NCBI GenBank assembly: GCA_956465555.1
Contig: OY101116.1
Location: 3,906,001-3,970,000, forward strand
Length of the DNA stretch: 64,000 nucleotides
DNA from: Nitzschia sp. pyKryTriq1
Taxonomy: Eukaryota; Bacillariophyta; Bacillariophyceae; Bacillariales; Bacillariaceae
Reading direction: 5' to 3'
Made by a program: the position numbers and the translations under genes. Every line of letters starts with the position of its first letter. The first letter of the stretch is position 1. Of this stretch, positions 1 through 10,843 are shown one piece after another. The notes under the pieces were generated by a model that ran no database searches, was not told where the DNA came from, and saw nothing but the letters and a program-made list of their open reading frames with translations.

Positions 1-858
1 ACTTCATTGATAGGACGAGGACCCGCGGCGCCGGAACAACTATCCATTTCGGGTTTTGGCTCCACCTGACTGGAAACCTCTGAAAAAGAATAAAGGAGAA
101 GAAGAAGAGCAAGAGCAAGAGCAAGTGAGAAGGTGATCACTGCATCAGAGGCGAAACATCGACAAAGCTTCGGGGGGATCGATGAATTAATGGCTATGCA
201 TGGATGGAAGACTTGTTCTGCATGCATGATGAACGACCTACCATTCAGCTGGGCGAGAAAGCCCCAGATACCGAATAATATCAGAGACTTGTACATTTTT
301 CAAGGATTTTTCAAAGGATCAAGCAAAACAAGCTTATACTAGAGAGTAAGAGAAGGAGCCTTTTCCAATAGGTCTTAGAGTTTGCTTTCAACAGTCCACC
401 AAGAATGACAATACAGACGAGAGAGCCACCATTGTTGGGGAAAAAATACTCATCGCGATCATAATATCGAGCATCGAGAACAGAATAGAGACGCAAGATT
501 GCGATAGGACACGATCGATGACCCATCGGATCTACGAAATGACCCTCCCAAAATCATAAATCGGAAGAAAACAGAGAAAAAAGGGGGAAAATCAGAAAGA
601 ATTGAAAATGTAATGGGCATTTTTATTATTTTCTGCTGTTGGTTGTTTGAGCTGAGCCAGTCATGCATATTGGGTCGTGTGAATCGGCGGCGGCGGATGC
701 ATGATTCTCCACTAGAGCTATCGTGCCAATACCAGATATAGTAGTAGAGAAAGCTAGAACGGGAAGGGAAGCAGTCCATACTATATCTGTAGAGAGGCTA
801 CATACAAAAAAGTCAGTCTACTCGAGCTACTGCAGCTCTCGTTTGTCGTATGTAACTT
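1..858. other. gene-free stretch at window start
   Basis: I see no supported gene. Open frames here are at most about 106 codons and have no recognisable domain. A purine-rich run (GAA/GAG/CAA) lies at about 85-130. The 5' end could belong to a gene outside the window. Confidence 0.4.
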
Positions 859-2073
859 TCACTCTGGCTCTTTGGTAATGACCCACTGAATCCACTTTTC
901 CAACAAATCAAAAGGCCACGTAATCAAACTGAATGGGAATGGGACTTGAAACGAAAAATTGTTCTTGTATTGAACTTCCATTTGCGTCCAGAATCCGAGC
1001 GCGGCCACGGAAAATCCTATGATTTCATCCAGTGGCGAGGCCTCTTGGCCTGTTTCATCAATCCATCCAAACATTGTTACTCCTCGTTTATAGAGCATTC
1101 GTAAAATAGCCCGCGAAAACATGAGCCCTCCCACCATGGCCGAAGTCGACGCTGTCAATACTCGTTGGATCCGCCAGGCAATATTCATGGACGCTGCCTT
1201 GCATCCCCATCCCACAACGACGGGCACCCATTGATGATAATCTTTGGGAACGACTAATCGGATGGGAGGCTCCAAAACCCAATGGGCAACTCTTTCCATA
1301 TAATAGGACAGTGTCAAACTCAACGCAATGACTCGTGCATATTCCTTTTCCAACACGGCGGCCACTCCGAGCCAGGTTGTGTAGAGCGCTCCTGCAGCTT
1401 GGTTGATTTTGGACGGATCTACCGTTTTGAGTACAATATTAGTTTGACGTAAAAACAAGTCCTTGCGATCGAGATCATCCCACGCTACATTGGAAGTCGC
1501 ATCAATTACTTTGATCGCTTCATCAGTCAAATCTTGAATCGCTTCCACCATAATTTCCCATCCACAATATCTTGCCGCTTGAATGGAACTAAACAATGTC
1601 GGATAGTATCCACCGGCAAAACAATAGACCAAGCCAATTTGTGCCAAAATAGCATCCTGTGGCAAGGCTTGATAAAATCGCACAATCGAGCGAGCGACTG
1701 CCAACGTCGGTGGCAATACCGCCTTTCCACACGAAATAACTCCTTGCGTCACAGTCCCGACGACTCGAACCAAACCATTCAAAGCATCACCATTTGCAGC
1801 ATGATGATGATGATGATGTTGATGTTCAAACAAGTCTTGTCCACCCGCCCGTGTCTCTGAAAGTGCCTTTTCCAAATGGAATTTGACATCATCTTGCCGG
1901 CGATGGTTGTACTTGTAGTGGCGAGTATTGCGGGACGTTCGTCGGCGTTGCCGATGATCGACGTTCTTGACGTTGACGACTCGACCCCAGTGACGCCAAG
2001 ATCCAAGGGAGGCATCTACTACTTTGACTTGGACGACACAAACAATCAATAAAATTAAGAAGCGCTTTGTCAT
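859..2073 (-). CDS. signal-peptide membrane protein of unknown function
   Basis: An intronless 404-codon frame. I do not recognise the family. The first 22 residues form a classical signal peptide or anchor: MTKR, then a hydrophobic run ending VVDA. A basic stretch (about 25-60, rich in R, H and N) and a short poly-His run near residue 85 follow. The rest (100-400) is well-ordered, low-repeat sequence with several amphipathic or hydrophobic segments (for example around 120-160 and 310-325) and an aromatic C-terminus ending in KEPE. The absence of low-complexity spacers in this part suggests a conserved folded domain. The residue after the predicted cleavage site is Ser, not Phe, so a plastid destination is not supported and ER, endomembrane or secreted is likelier. 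The ATG at 2073 is the first in frame and gives the signal peptide directly, which supports the start. Confidence 0.72.
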   Translation of the reverse strand: MTKRFLILLIVCVVQVKVVDASLGSWRHWGRVVNVKNVDHRQRRRTSRNTRHYKYNHRRQDDVKFHLEKALSETRAGGQDLFEHQHHHHHHAANGDALNGLVRVVGTVTQGVISCGKAVLPPTLAVARSIVRFYQALPQDAILAQIGLVYCFAGGYYPTLFSSIQAARYCGWEIMVEAIQDLTDEAIKVIDATSNVAWDDLDRKDLFLRQTNIVLKTVDPSKINQAAGALYTTWLGVAAVLEKEYARVIALSLTLSYYMERVAHWVLEPPIRLVVPKDYHQWVPVVVGWGCKAASMNIAWRIQRVLTASTSAMVGGLMFSRAILRMLYKRGVTMFGWIDETGQEASPLDEIIGFSVAALGFWTQMEVQYKNNFSFQVPFPFSLITWPFDLLEKWIQWVITKEPE

Positions 2074-2576
2074 AATGGCCTTACTTTCTGTCAGGAGAGG
2101 ATGTTGTTCTTTGTGTCATCTGCTGTCAGTGTCGAGAGTCGATGATAATAGTACCAAACGGAAAGATGAGGCTTTTCATCTTTCGTGTTTTTCCGCAAAG
2201 ATCCAAGACCTGAATTTAGTCGGAGTTGTCAAACACGCCCCCAAAAGAAAGATGACCCCCCCTAAATATTTGGAATCCTCTATTGCATACCTACCCTAAT
2301 ACAGTGTGCTGTAGTACGTGGTACTCTGTACAGGCTTGGTCTCTACCCGAGCTATTTCTACGACTACTACTACTACTACTACTACTAGTACCGGTAGTAG
2401 AGTAGAGTGGTAGCTCCTCGCTCAAGTAAAAGTACTTTCTGCGGTGTCCAAGTGGTACCGTAGCAGCTGACGACTAGTACCATGCCGACTTCGAAAACTT
2501 AGCTTTCTATGCTACTAGCACTACGAATAGCTCTATGTGTACATTGAGAACAGGAAGTCGAGAGTGATAGCATCGA
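2074..2576. other. intergenic, TAC/TAG-rich
   Basis: Upstream side of the minus-strand gene ending at 859 and downstream side of the minus-strand gene ending at 2577. It contains a (TAC)n run at about 2360-2390 and several GTAC-centred short palindromes. I see no gene. Confidence 0.45.
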
Positions 2577-4349
2577 TCATTCTTCCATACTATCGAATCG
2601 TGGTCGCTTGGTCGTGACCTCCTCTTGAAAACCTTGCAACTCCTCTTCCTCCAAAGTGGGACCAATCTCGTTGGGATCAAACAACGGACTCGACGTGGGG
2701 CTGGGTCGAGCCGACCTCCGACTAATGCTACTAGCTTGGCTCCTCTCGTCGGCATCATCAGTCGAATCTGCACCACTCTGGTGGTGAGATCTCCTACGAG
2801 TAGTGCCACTCATCATGGCCGTGGACGATGATGGCCGACGATGTTGATGTTCACTACTGTCACTGTTCTCGCTGGCAATCTTGGTTTTCAGGCGCGAACG
2901 GAATCCATGAGAGACCTTTTCTTTGGCCTGCTTCTCGTCGACTTCTAGCCAAGGCAGCTGTGGGGATTCTTGCTTCAAAAAACGAGCTCCCTCGGCTCGT
3001 ATTGTATCGACAATCTCCTTGATCATGGCGGTTTTATCTTGAAGTCGAGCCGCTGCAGAATATTCAGGGAGTTTATCATCCAGGAGTTGGTGCAATCGCA
3101 TATTCCCTACGTGTTCCCGAAAAGGCTTGCCACGACCGAATTTGATATCTGATAGGGATGGAATAATGATCCTGGTTGTGTTGGGTGGTAAATTTCTTTC
3201 TTGGAAATTTCTTACTTTGATCCAATCTAAATGATTCTTACGCTTCAAATCTCCATCCACCGTCACTGGCAGGGCATCCGTGGGAATTCCATAGGTCATG
3301 AGTGCATAGATACATTCGACATGAGTTCCATAATGAAGTTTGGTCCGGGCGCGGTCTTTCTCATGAAGGAACCGCAAGGAAAAACGGATGACCAATCGTA
3401 CCGCAGGATTATTGAAGCATTGGTGGATGGCCACTATCCGAAAGGGCAGTGAGCGTACAAGCCAAGGTCCTGCCGAGACAGTGCGCAAATCGGTCTTCCC
3501 GTTGACAAACTCTCCAGCCACACTGTCGACAATAGTAGTGATGCCTCGCTTCTGGGTTTCTTCATCTTCCAAGACGCTCATTATCATATAGTACATGACT
3601 CGAATCTACTCGTAGCAGACAGTGAAAACAGTGGAGTTAGATGACATATCACAGAGAGATGCATGCTCGACGTAGTCGTTGGATCTATAATCATTTTTGC
3701 ATTCACTTACAAAGTTGAGATGATCCTTGTAGGTCTGATAGTTGGGTATAAGCATACACACTGCTCTCCCGGCACGATCTCTCACAGGAAGAACCTGCAT
3801 AAATCCTGCCTTGAGCGTTTTCATATCTTCGGCATCCAAGTCTTCAAGCGTAATATCTTTACATAACTTATGAGGACCAAAAATATGCCACTTCAAATCA
3901 AAGAAGCGCAAGAACCGATCGGCCGCTTTGAACGCATCAAATCGCTCGGCCCGTAGAAAGGTCAATCGGAATTTTAGGTTTTGGAGGTAGTGTGGATTCT
4001 GAGAGGCGGCGAGTTGGTAGGCCTGTGTTTTCTTGTAGGATTGCCGTTGTAGCAAATACAGTAATTCGTTCTCAAAGGCGTGTAGCTTTTCTTTCACAAA
4101 CTGCAAGGTTTCCACAACCATCTCGTCGACCCCATGGACTTCGTGATAAACCTTGTCGCGTTCCTGAAGGGACAAATCTCCCAAGGCACTTGCTAGAAGA
4201 GCATCCACATTATCTCCGCCCTGGAAGTGTTGTTCTGTTAAATCGAAGGGGCGTTCGACGTTCAGGGCTTCGGCAGGCTCCTCCACAGCAGTCCTCGGGC
4301 TACTGTTGGAAGAAATGCTACGACTCGTAGAGGCAAACCAATTATTCAT
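2577..4349 (-). CDS. CRAL-TRIO-like / DUF6824 fusion protein 1
   Basis: Two exons, 4349..3711 and 3605..2577, with a 105-bp intron 3606..3710 (GTAAGT at the donor, GTAG at the acceptor, phase 0). The product is 555 aa. Residues about 50-350 match the diatom CRAL-TRIO-like family: helical N-lobe with FLRAERFDAFKAADRFLRFF, then LPVRDRAGRAV and MYYMIMSVLEDEETQKRG. Residues about 362-455 are DUF6824: FGRGKPFREHVGN, a helical middle, and a WLEVDEKQAKEKVSHGFR end. The tail is Ser/Arg-rich and acidic. CRAL-TRIO domains usually bind a hydrophobic ligand in membrane traffic or signalling; DUF6824 has no established function that I know. Two paralogues lie at 31183-32839 and 36188-38244 and share the same intron position. 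Without the splice, each exon's frame runs into unrelated residues exactly where paralogue similarity stops. Confidence 0.85.
3606..3710 (-). other. intron of CRAL-TRIO/DUF6824 gene 1
   Basis: 105 bp, GT...AG, phase 0. Splicing joins TYKDHLNF to IRVMYYMIMS, which lines up with the junction residues of the two paralogues in this window. Confidence 0.85.
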
Positions 4350-4959
4350 TGCTCTTCCCCTTTGTTTCGTTTGTACAGCATGAGATCTGATGTTCCTGAG
4401 GAAGGAATCACCATGGACATCTCATGTACATTGAAGAGACGATGACGATGAAGATGGTCTATCAATAATACCGACGTATCTCAATCACACATATACTCGT
4501 ACTATTATCGTAATCTCATTGAAAGAGCTGCGATGATCGCTCGATGGACGATGATCTCTCGCGTCGTTATGTTTCCGTACCGGTAGAAGAATGGATCAGG
4601 CGGGCGGCGGGTAGAAGGGGCTGAGCACGCCATGGCTCCGATGAGTCGAATATAGCTTAAGAAAAAGAGGAACTCAGCACTCGATATAGTATGAAGTAGA
4701 GTAGGTCTACCGTACGTGTATACTATAACTCCAGGTAGTAGACTACGTCATGGTTGGAAGCGACGACTCCTCGAGCATTTCACTTAGCTTCCACTCTAGA
4801 CGAAGAAGCACCAGAAGATCGTGTCGATAAGAATTGCATTTTATCGTTCTATTATATAGTAGCATGTCAACAAAGTAAGAAATCTATAGCAAAAGATACG
4901 CAAGTACTATGATGACTTTATTCATTTTGTTTGTTTGTTCTTTGGATATTCTAATACTA
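4350..4959. other. intergenic
   Basis: This stretch separates the minus-strand gene starting at 4349 from the 3' end of the next minus-strand gene at 4960. It holds short GTA/TAC-rich runs. I see no gene or RNA. Confidence 0.4.
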
Positions 4960-6405
4960 CTACCACGAAAGAATGAATTTCCAAATCTTGTCAGGATCTC
5001 GTTCCACACACGGGGCATCGGTTCGGACGGACTTGTTACAGACATCAATGTTGACAAACTGTTCTCCAGGACGGTGCTGCACCGTATGATCGCGATGATC
5101 AGTCACGCGGCGAAGAAATCGATCCATATCCAAGGTCTTTCCTTCGCTGACATCGGCCGCCACGGCCATGTAGTAAATGACGCAGCCCCAACGGGCGCTC
5201 TTGATTTCCAACAGATTGGCCAGTGGACTGATTCCCGATTGCCGTTCGTCCGTTTGCAAAATAGGAACGCCCAGAGTGAAGGGAAGAGCTGGGGCAAAAA
5301 AGTGCATGATACCATCTTGGATCCAAAACTGAAAATCCACAGTGACATGATATCCTTCGCATGTGATTTCTCCGTCGACTCCACTTTCGGGAGAATGTAG
5401 CAGATATTCTCCTTCATCACAGACAATGGGAATAGCATGGATTGTCAAGCGTCGCTCTTTCACATCATCCCCAGGAACATACATAGAACAGGGAAGCAAT
5501 TGGAGCTTTTCGTGTTCTCCCCAATCGTCACTGAGGACACACCAATGGTTCTTGTTGTTCCGGTCATTATCATCATCATCATCATCATCATCACCGACGA
5601 CTGCCGCCGCCGTACTAGAAGACGGCAGACAGGACAAGAGACCTGGTTGAGTCGAGTCAGGTTGCCTTGGTTTTGGGTTCGTCCCACTGACCATCAATCC
5701 AATGTCTTCGCCCCACATGACAGTGTCGCCAGCCTCGCCACCAATAACTTCCCATGTTTGGTTCGGAGAGCGTGGTCTCAATCCCATAGTGTACAGGTAT
5801 TGAAGTTCACCATTGACCGAGGCCTTGTGACCGTGTCGAGTGTGCCGACCCAAATAGACCTTGTTGCCTCGCTGGTAGTCAAACGTCCACAAATGATACT
5901 TTCGACCAAAGTAAAGACTTTGGTGGGACAACAGAAACTTGCTGGGACAATGCTCCGTCATGTGGTTTGTTTGATGATCCGTATGAATAGCATCATACGC
6001 GTCAGTATCAGTATCAGCGTCAGTATGGGTTGCATCGGACACGAAAAACTCCGATTGCAAAGAGCTGTCCCCGCGAGAGCTCACCACCTTGATTCGGAGG
6101 GGTGTTGGCAGCAACTCACGCAAGTGACTGTTGCAGGTAGCCAGTCTAGATCGTTCGGCTGGATTCAAAAACTGATTGCCGATGTATTGCAGCAATTCAT
6201 CTGGCAATTGGACGCTGCTGTCAGTGCTAACAGCAGTACTGCGAATATCGTCATCGACGACAATCACATTGGGTCGTTGTTGGTGTCCTTCTTCTACTAC
6301 TGTGTATTCTTGTTCGCTGCTTGTTGTGGTAGCAGTGGCAGCACCAACAGGAGACTGCTCATGAGACACGATGCAGTCTTCCATCACAATATCAACAAGT
6401 GCCAT
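4960..6405 (-). CDS. F-box-like protein of a diatom family, paralogue A
   Basis: Intronless, 481 aa. Around residues 66-105 there is an F-box-like helical segment: LPDELLQYIGNQFLNPAERS followed by a Leu/Pro-rich continuation ending PLRIKVVSS. Next come a spacer, a beta-rich domain with YHLWTFDYQRGNKVYLGRH and GLRPRSPNQTWEV (about 165-220), an Asp-rich run (about 275-285), and a conserved C-terminal third with SARWGCVIYYMAVAADVSEG, FLRRVTDHRDH and a final WKFILSW. The same blocks occur in the same order in the 721-aa protein at 44383-46548, so these are true paralogues with fast-evolving spacers. If the F-box is real, the protein could be a substrate receptor of an SCF ubiquitin ligase. This is inference, and the C-terminal domain is unassigned. 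Confidence 0.75.
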   Translation of the reverse strand: MALVDIVMEDCIVSHEQSPVGAATATTTSSEQEYTVVEEGHQQRPNVIVVDDDIRSTAVSTDSSVQLPDELLQYIGNQFLNPAERSRLATCNSHLRELLPTPLRIKVVSSRGDSSLQSEFFVSDATHTDADTDTDAYDAIHTDHQTNHMTEHCPSKFLLSHQSLYFGRKYHLWTFDYQRGNKVYLGRHTRHGHKASVNGELQYLYTMGLRPRSPNQTWEVIGGEAGDTVMWGEDIGLMVSGTNPKPRQPDSTQPGLLSCLPSSSTAAAVVGDDDDDDDDNDRNNKNHWCVLSDDWGEHEKLQLLPCSMYVPGDDVKERRLTIHAIPIVCDEGEYLLHSPESGVDGEITCEGYHVTVDFQFWIQDGIMHFFAPALPFTLGVPILQTDERQSGISPLANLLEIKSARWGCVIYYMAVAADVSEGKTLDMDRFLRRVTDHRDHTVQHRPGEQFVNIDVCNKSVRTDAPCVERDPDKIWKFILSW

Positions 6406-7740
6406 AATGTCGCCTTTTTTATTTGAGTGACGATTCTTCTTCTGTTGGCGGTTATTCCTCTGATGCCGACTAGCAAAGAAAAAGTAGCTGTCGCAGAAAA
6501 AAAAAGAACAAATACAGGAGTAGTAGTAACAACTCAGTTGTTGCTACTGGCTGACTGTATGCGGATGTTCTTGGAGGTGTATGTGATGCGTTGCGATGAT
6601 AACCGGCAACACTGCTCGTTAGAGCTTGCAACAAACAGTCGTCGCAGTGGATTATTATTTGTGGGTTGCGTGTTGCGTCCATGACGGGTTCAGCATAATA
6701 TCTCTCAAATCATTATTCGAAATTCCGCGAAAAGAAGAAAAACGTCGTCGTCGATTGTTGTTGTGGACCGCGAGAGAGAGAGGGCGAAAAGCATTGTTTT
6801 GGATGATGTTGTGACGCAATTCTTCGGACAGCATACCAGACGCACATAAAAGGCCCTTAGTTGTTTTTCCTGCCACGGATGCAAAAATTCTCGACTGACG
6901 TGCTGACATCCACGTAGAAATCCTTACTGATCCTACACAACTTGAACCAACCTATCGTGCGTCACCGAGGCTTATCATCTTTGTGTCGTCATCATGTCTC
7001 ACTGCGATGACGTTGATGGCATCTACTACCGGTGTTATGCTACGCTTGTGATGAGAACTATCTTTGTACTTTGGATGATTCGGAATTGGGAACTTCGACT
7101 TCTGCTTTTTTGAATCACCGCTTTGACATCATCGTGCACTCCAAGTTCCCACTATCTCACCTACACGTGGATGCCAAGACTACTACGCACTAACCACTAA
7201 CAGAGTTCGTAGTACTACTACCGCTACTGTACTAGTTCTCTATCTCTTTCGATGCTCTCCTCTCTACTCTCTATGAAGTAAGAGTAGGCTAGTAGGAGTA
7301 AAGAGCAGTCGGTAGCAGCGGCGGATCATCTAGCAAAGTACTACAATAGCTCTCTTCTTGGTCCCCAACAAGAAGAGGAGAGCAGGATGAGCACTGTAGT
7401 ACTACTACTTACGAGCTACCGTACTCCTAACCTCAAACTAAATGAAGTGATGGATCGTACAGAGTAGGTACTAAGGAACAATTAGAAATGGGTACAAGCC
7501 GATGTGCAAATGCTAATACTATGGTGGCTACCAAGAAGAAGAGAAAACAACAACAAAATAATCATCAACTCGGATGTCCACCACTATATTTCTTTTTTCC
7601 CACTACCACCTGCTGAAATGAATGCCCTTACAATCAATCAATCAATCAAGCAATCGATCAATCCACCGTCGTCAAACATTGCCATGCTACTAGCACCCTT
7701 GTATGAATGACGAATGCTGAAGATCATCATCATGATCTGT
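6406..7740. other. gene-poor stretch
   Basis: The only candidate I can offer is the small frame at 6655-6909 listed separately. On the plus strand an open stretch without its own ATG ends at 7193 and has coding-like composition (acidic, then FLNHRFDIIVHSKFP). It could be a stray exon. GTAC/TAG-rich DNA fills about 7200-7480. Confidence 0.35.
6655..6909 (-). CDS. possible small protein with a mitochondrial-type leader
   Basis: An 84-codon ATG frame starting MSARQSRIFASVAGKTTKG and containing a basic cluster RRRRFSSFRG near residue 55. It is rich in R, S and N and poor in acidic residues, as in organelle presequences. I do not recognise the product. It may be the first exon of a spliced gene, or chance. 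Its only support is an ATG, composition and lack of overlap with other genes. Confidence 0.25.
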   Translation of the reverse strand: MSARQSRIFASVAGKTTKGLLCASGMLSEELRHNIIQNNAFRPLSLAVHNNNRRRRFSSFRGISNNDLRDIMLNPSWTQHATHK

Positions 7741-8378
7741 TTATTCATTGGCAGCGTCTTTCAAAGCCTTGGCAGCAGTAAATCCTACCGAGTTGCTAGC
7801 CTTGATATCGATTTCTTCTCCCGTTTGCGGATTGCGTCCCTTCCTGGCAGCACGTGCTCGAAGTTGGAACGAGCCAAAACCTGGCAAGGTGATTTTCTTT
7901 CCAGCCACCACATTCTAGCAGAACAAACGAAGTATAGGAACAAAAGAGGCACAACATCACAACATCATGTCAGCAAACAGACAGAGAGTGGGCGATGGAT
8001 GCATCGATCATCAAGGGAACAACAATTAAGATGAAGAAGTGAAGCATAATAAAATGGACGTACCTCACTGATGGTTCCCAAAACGGCACTCAATGCGGCA
8101 TCGGCTTCCACTTTGGTACATTCCAGTTTCTCCGCCACGGCGGCCACCATTTCCGACTTGCGCATAGTCTCCACGTCCGACACCTTTTTGGAGGTGGCTT
8201 TCTTCTTGCTAGCAGCCTTCTTTTTGGCCACCGCGCCGAGTTCCGTAGCAAAGACAGGTCGAGAGTTGGTGTAAGGCGATCCCTTGACAAATGCGTGTGT
8301 CTCTTGGGCCATGAAGGATACTGCCAGAATCAGCATCACCATCATGAAAACAATCATGCTAGCAGAAGAGGATGCCAT
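7741..8378 (-). CDS. hup: plastid-targeted HU-type histone-like DNA-binding protein
   Basis: Two exons, 8378..8064 and 7914..7741, with a 149-bp intron 7915..8063 (GTACGT donor, TAG acceptor, phase 0); 162 aa. Residues 1-29 are a signal peptide, cleaved before AFVKG, which matches the diatom plastid motif with Phe at the cleavage site. A Lys/Ala-rich linker ([15 protein letters not shown]) leads to an HU domain at about 70-162. Its features are [20 protein letters not shown], then TLPGFGSF, the DNA-binding arm with [15 protein letters not shown], and the C-terminal helix [15 protein letters not shown] binds and bends DNA without sequence specificity, so the likely job is packaging plastid nucleoid DNA. 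The second exon is visible only after splicing, because the unspliced frame runs into intron sequence. No domain residue appears to be missing. Confidence 0.9.
7915..8063 (-). other. intron of plastid HU gene
   Basis: 149 bp with GT...AG borders. It splits the HU domain between ISE and NVVAGKK and restores the usual HU reading [17 protein letters not shown]. Confidence 0.88.
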
Positions 8379-8963
8379 TGCCGTGGTATCTTAGATAGAT
8401 GTTCCGGAATTCAAAGTGAAAGCGGAACGGAGGAGGAGGAGCAGTAGGATATGGTGCGATGCCATGGTGCTGGTGCGGTAACGATGAAGCGGTGGATGGT
8501 TGATGGCTCGCTCTCGGCGATAGATCCATCTTCGCATCGGCTGCTACTTGTACCGTAGACTTCGTACCAGTAGACTACCAGTACCGTACATCGCGTGTAA
8601 CGGCTCATACTGTACGTGCATGGCAAAAATAACACGGGAAATGGCGCGTTCGCGGAGAAAGATCGTGTCATCTCCGTCAGAGTCCGGGAGGCGGAGCGAG
8701 AGAAAGGAGGGCAGTACTCGAGACAAAGGGGGGGGGGGGGAGTGAAATCCCCTCTTGTTTTAAATTTCAGTCTTATCATGATGTGATTTTAGTCCAATGA
8801 GTCATAGGATGGTGTGGAGTTTGACAAGAGAAAGCTTGTAGGAGGGGCAAAAGCACTCCAACAACATAAATCTGTCAATAGTCTTGACATATTAGACTAA
8901 CCTAACTTGCCAATGTAATTTCAGGAGCAAAGAAGGCTTTTATAATCTCAAAGACACTTTGCA
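8379..8963. other. intergenic with poly-G run
   Basis: Upstream region of the HU gene. It contains an uninterrupted run of about 13 G at 8729-8741 and a GTAC-rich part at 8545-8620. No gene is seen. Confidence 0.4.
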
Positions 8964-9591
8964 TTGTTATCTTTTTCGACATTGTTTTCTGGCTTTCAAG
9001 ACAAGATAGGCATGGATCCTAAGAAATGCCCCGTGGAAGAACACCACTGGAAAACTGTTCGAACCCCAGAAGAAATCTCACGATTGTTACTACAACGAAA
9101 TCACAAGCATTTTGGCCAAGCTGAGGGCACTCCATTTACAGAACCAAGGATACGCACCGAATTGAAATATGATGGATCGGTCTGCGTCAAAAGGTGATTT
9201 GGTAGAGGGGCATGTGCAATGACGAGATGAATCGTCAGCGCTTCAAATCCAACTACTGAACAAAGATGGCGTCGACGAAATGAAAAAGTGGATCCTGCTT
9301 GACAACGAATCCACCGATTCAATCTTCTGTAATTCGGAGTATGTGACGGATATCCAGCCTATCAAAAATGGGCAAACACCACTACGACTCATCACCAATG
9401 GTGGTAGTATCGTAAGCTCGGCGGACACGACGGAACCCAATAGAATAGGAAGAGCAGGTTCCGAATTACATAGGTTGGACATGCCTAGATTCGATGACTC
9501 AATGGACCAAGATGGATGGACAGACCGTCCAGAGTCGACTCACATTCTTGACGTGGCAGTTCCGCAAGGATACTGCACTGCCCTGTAGTGC
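8964..9591 (+). mobile_element. retroelement fossil (Copia-like, possibly mixed)
   Basis: Two short open stretches resemble diatom retrotransposon proteins. At 9050-9150 there is NHKHFGQAEGTPFTEP, of a type seen in diatom reverse-transcriptase-bearing elements. At 9280-9420 WILLDNESTDSIFCNSEYV resembles the retropepsin-like D-x-S-T region of diatom Copia polyproteins. No terminal repeats, integrase or full reverse transcriptase are visible. The copy is short, clearly broken with at least a few breaks, and looks old. Family assignment is from memory of such proteins and is moderate. Confidence 0.45.
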
Positions 9592-10042
9592 ATATCACTC
9601 TGTTGGTGCAACGACGGCGACAACGCCAAGACTTATTTGCTGCATTAGTTTGAACTTACATTTCGATCATTACCGAGCCCTCCTGTTATAGTTATTTGCT
9701 TCCGAGAGTATCGGAATGCGGTGAGTTCGTACAGTCAGTGGAGGGTGATTGGTGCCATGCTGAGAGACGAAGTCGCCAAAGAGATCCCCCTCACACTTTG
9801 TGCTCTTCTTTATATGGCGTTGGCGTATAATAATATCCTCGATCTCGTCCCACAGTATTTCTGGAGGCCTCTCTTTTCGATTAGTATCTGCGGCTGCTCT
9901 CTTTGTTCGACCTTCGACCGGTGTGACCACTCGAAATCTCGGTATTTTGCCCCTGAGCGCCTTTGTTTCTGCCTCGAATAATAATAGCAATAGCAACAGC
10001 AATCCCCGCTCCACTTTTTACCATTCATCCAGTCGCCTTCCA
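9592..10042 (+). other. region upstream of HIT gene, with an open leader lacking ATG
   Basis: In the HIT frame the sequence stays open from 9764 to 10042 without an ATG. It encodes a leader-like stretch ([20 protein letters not shown]) that resembles an organelle presequence. It may be an exon joined to an unseen upstream ATG, or chance. Confidence 0.35.
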
Positions 10043-10453
10043 ATGACACCGTCACCCAACGACGAAGTTGAAAAGGCCCAAGAAGCTGCCAAAATGGCTG
10101 CGGATGGAGCTCCGCCGACTGTCTTTGATAAAATCATCAGCGGAGAGTGGTCGTCGGACAAAATTCACGAAGACGATGTGTGCCTGGCCTTTCGAGATAT
10201 CAATCCTCAAGCACCGGTTCACTTTTTGGTCATTCCCAAAAATCGCGATGGATTGACCCAACTCACCAAGGCAAGGGAAGATCAAAAGGCCTTGTTGGGA
10301 CACTTGATGTATGTTGCGCAAGAACTGGGACAAAAAGAATGCCCGGACGGCTTTCGAATTACCATCAATGATGGAAAGGATGGGGCACAGTCGGTGTATC
10401 ATCTACACCTGCACGTCATGGGTGGAAGGCAAATGGCATGGCCGCCAGGCTAA
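10043..10453 (+). CDS. HIT-family (HINT-type) nucleotide hydrolase
   Basis: The first ATG in this frame gives 136 aa, close to the usual HINT length. Residues 35-70 contain [28 protein letters not shown] and G-L-T-Q, all standard HINT blocks. The histidine triad is HLHLHVM with H120, H122 and H124, followed by [10 protein letters not shown], the typical HINT C-terminus. These proteins hydrolyse nucleoside phosphoramidates such as AMP-lysine. The frame stays open upstream and could add a basic, Ser-rich leader of about 90 residues, but no ATG is available there, so a mitochondrial or plastid form would need an upstream exon. From the ATG shown, the product would be cytosolic or nuclear. Confidence 0.9.
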   Translation: MTPSPNDEVEKAQEAAKMAADGAPPTVFDKIISGEWSSDKIHEDDVCLAFRDINPQAPVHFLVIPKNRDGLTQLTKAREDQKALLGHLMYVAQELGQKECPDGFRITINDGKDGAQSVYHLHLHVMGGRQMAWPPG

Positions 10454-10843
10454 GAAAAGTCATAGTCAACGTACTATGATGAGTGATGACCTGACGAGTG
10501 ATGAGCTTACCGGTTAACTTGCAATATTTTAATGTAATTGAATCATGATGAATGAGTGAATGATTCTTCCTCAAAGCGGACTGGAGCCTATCGTCCTTGG
10601 ATCAAACATCAGAGAACCATCCACTGCGAGTACCAGTACTAGCTGTTCAGAATCTACTGCTGGTACGATACTCTCGTGTGCAGCATAGGCAACACCCTTC
10701 ATCAATTCGTTCTTCTACTAGTCCTGCTCGAAAGAAACCCAGTAAGTAGCTTCTTTACACTTTTTAAACCAACTGTAGTAGTATACGACGATGTAGCGAC
10801 AGTATAGTGTAGTATAGTATAGTATAGTATAGTCCTGTCATCA
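10454..10843. other. convergent intergenic spacer
   Basis: Separates the 3' ends of the HIT gene (plus) and the acidic repeat gene (minus). A (TATAG)n-type run lies at 10806-10834. No gene is seen. Confidence 0.45.

Noticed and set aside
2436-2510. tRNA-like start GCGGTGTCCAAGTGGT
   Set aside because: No cloverleaf could be drawn: no matching acceptor end, no anticodon stem, and no TTCGANT loop at the right distance.
5437-6426. A 329-codon plus-strand frame opposite the F-box-like gene
   Set aside because: The minus-strand frame shows paralogue-conserved blocks; the plus frame does not.
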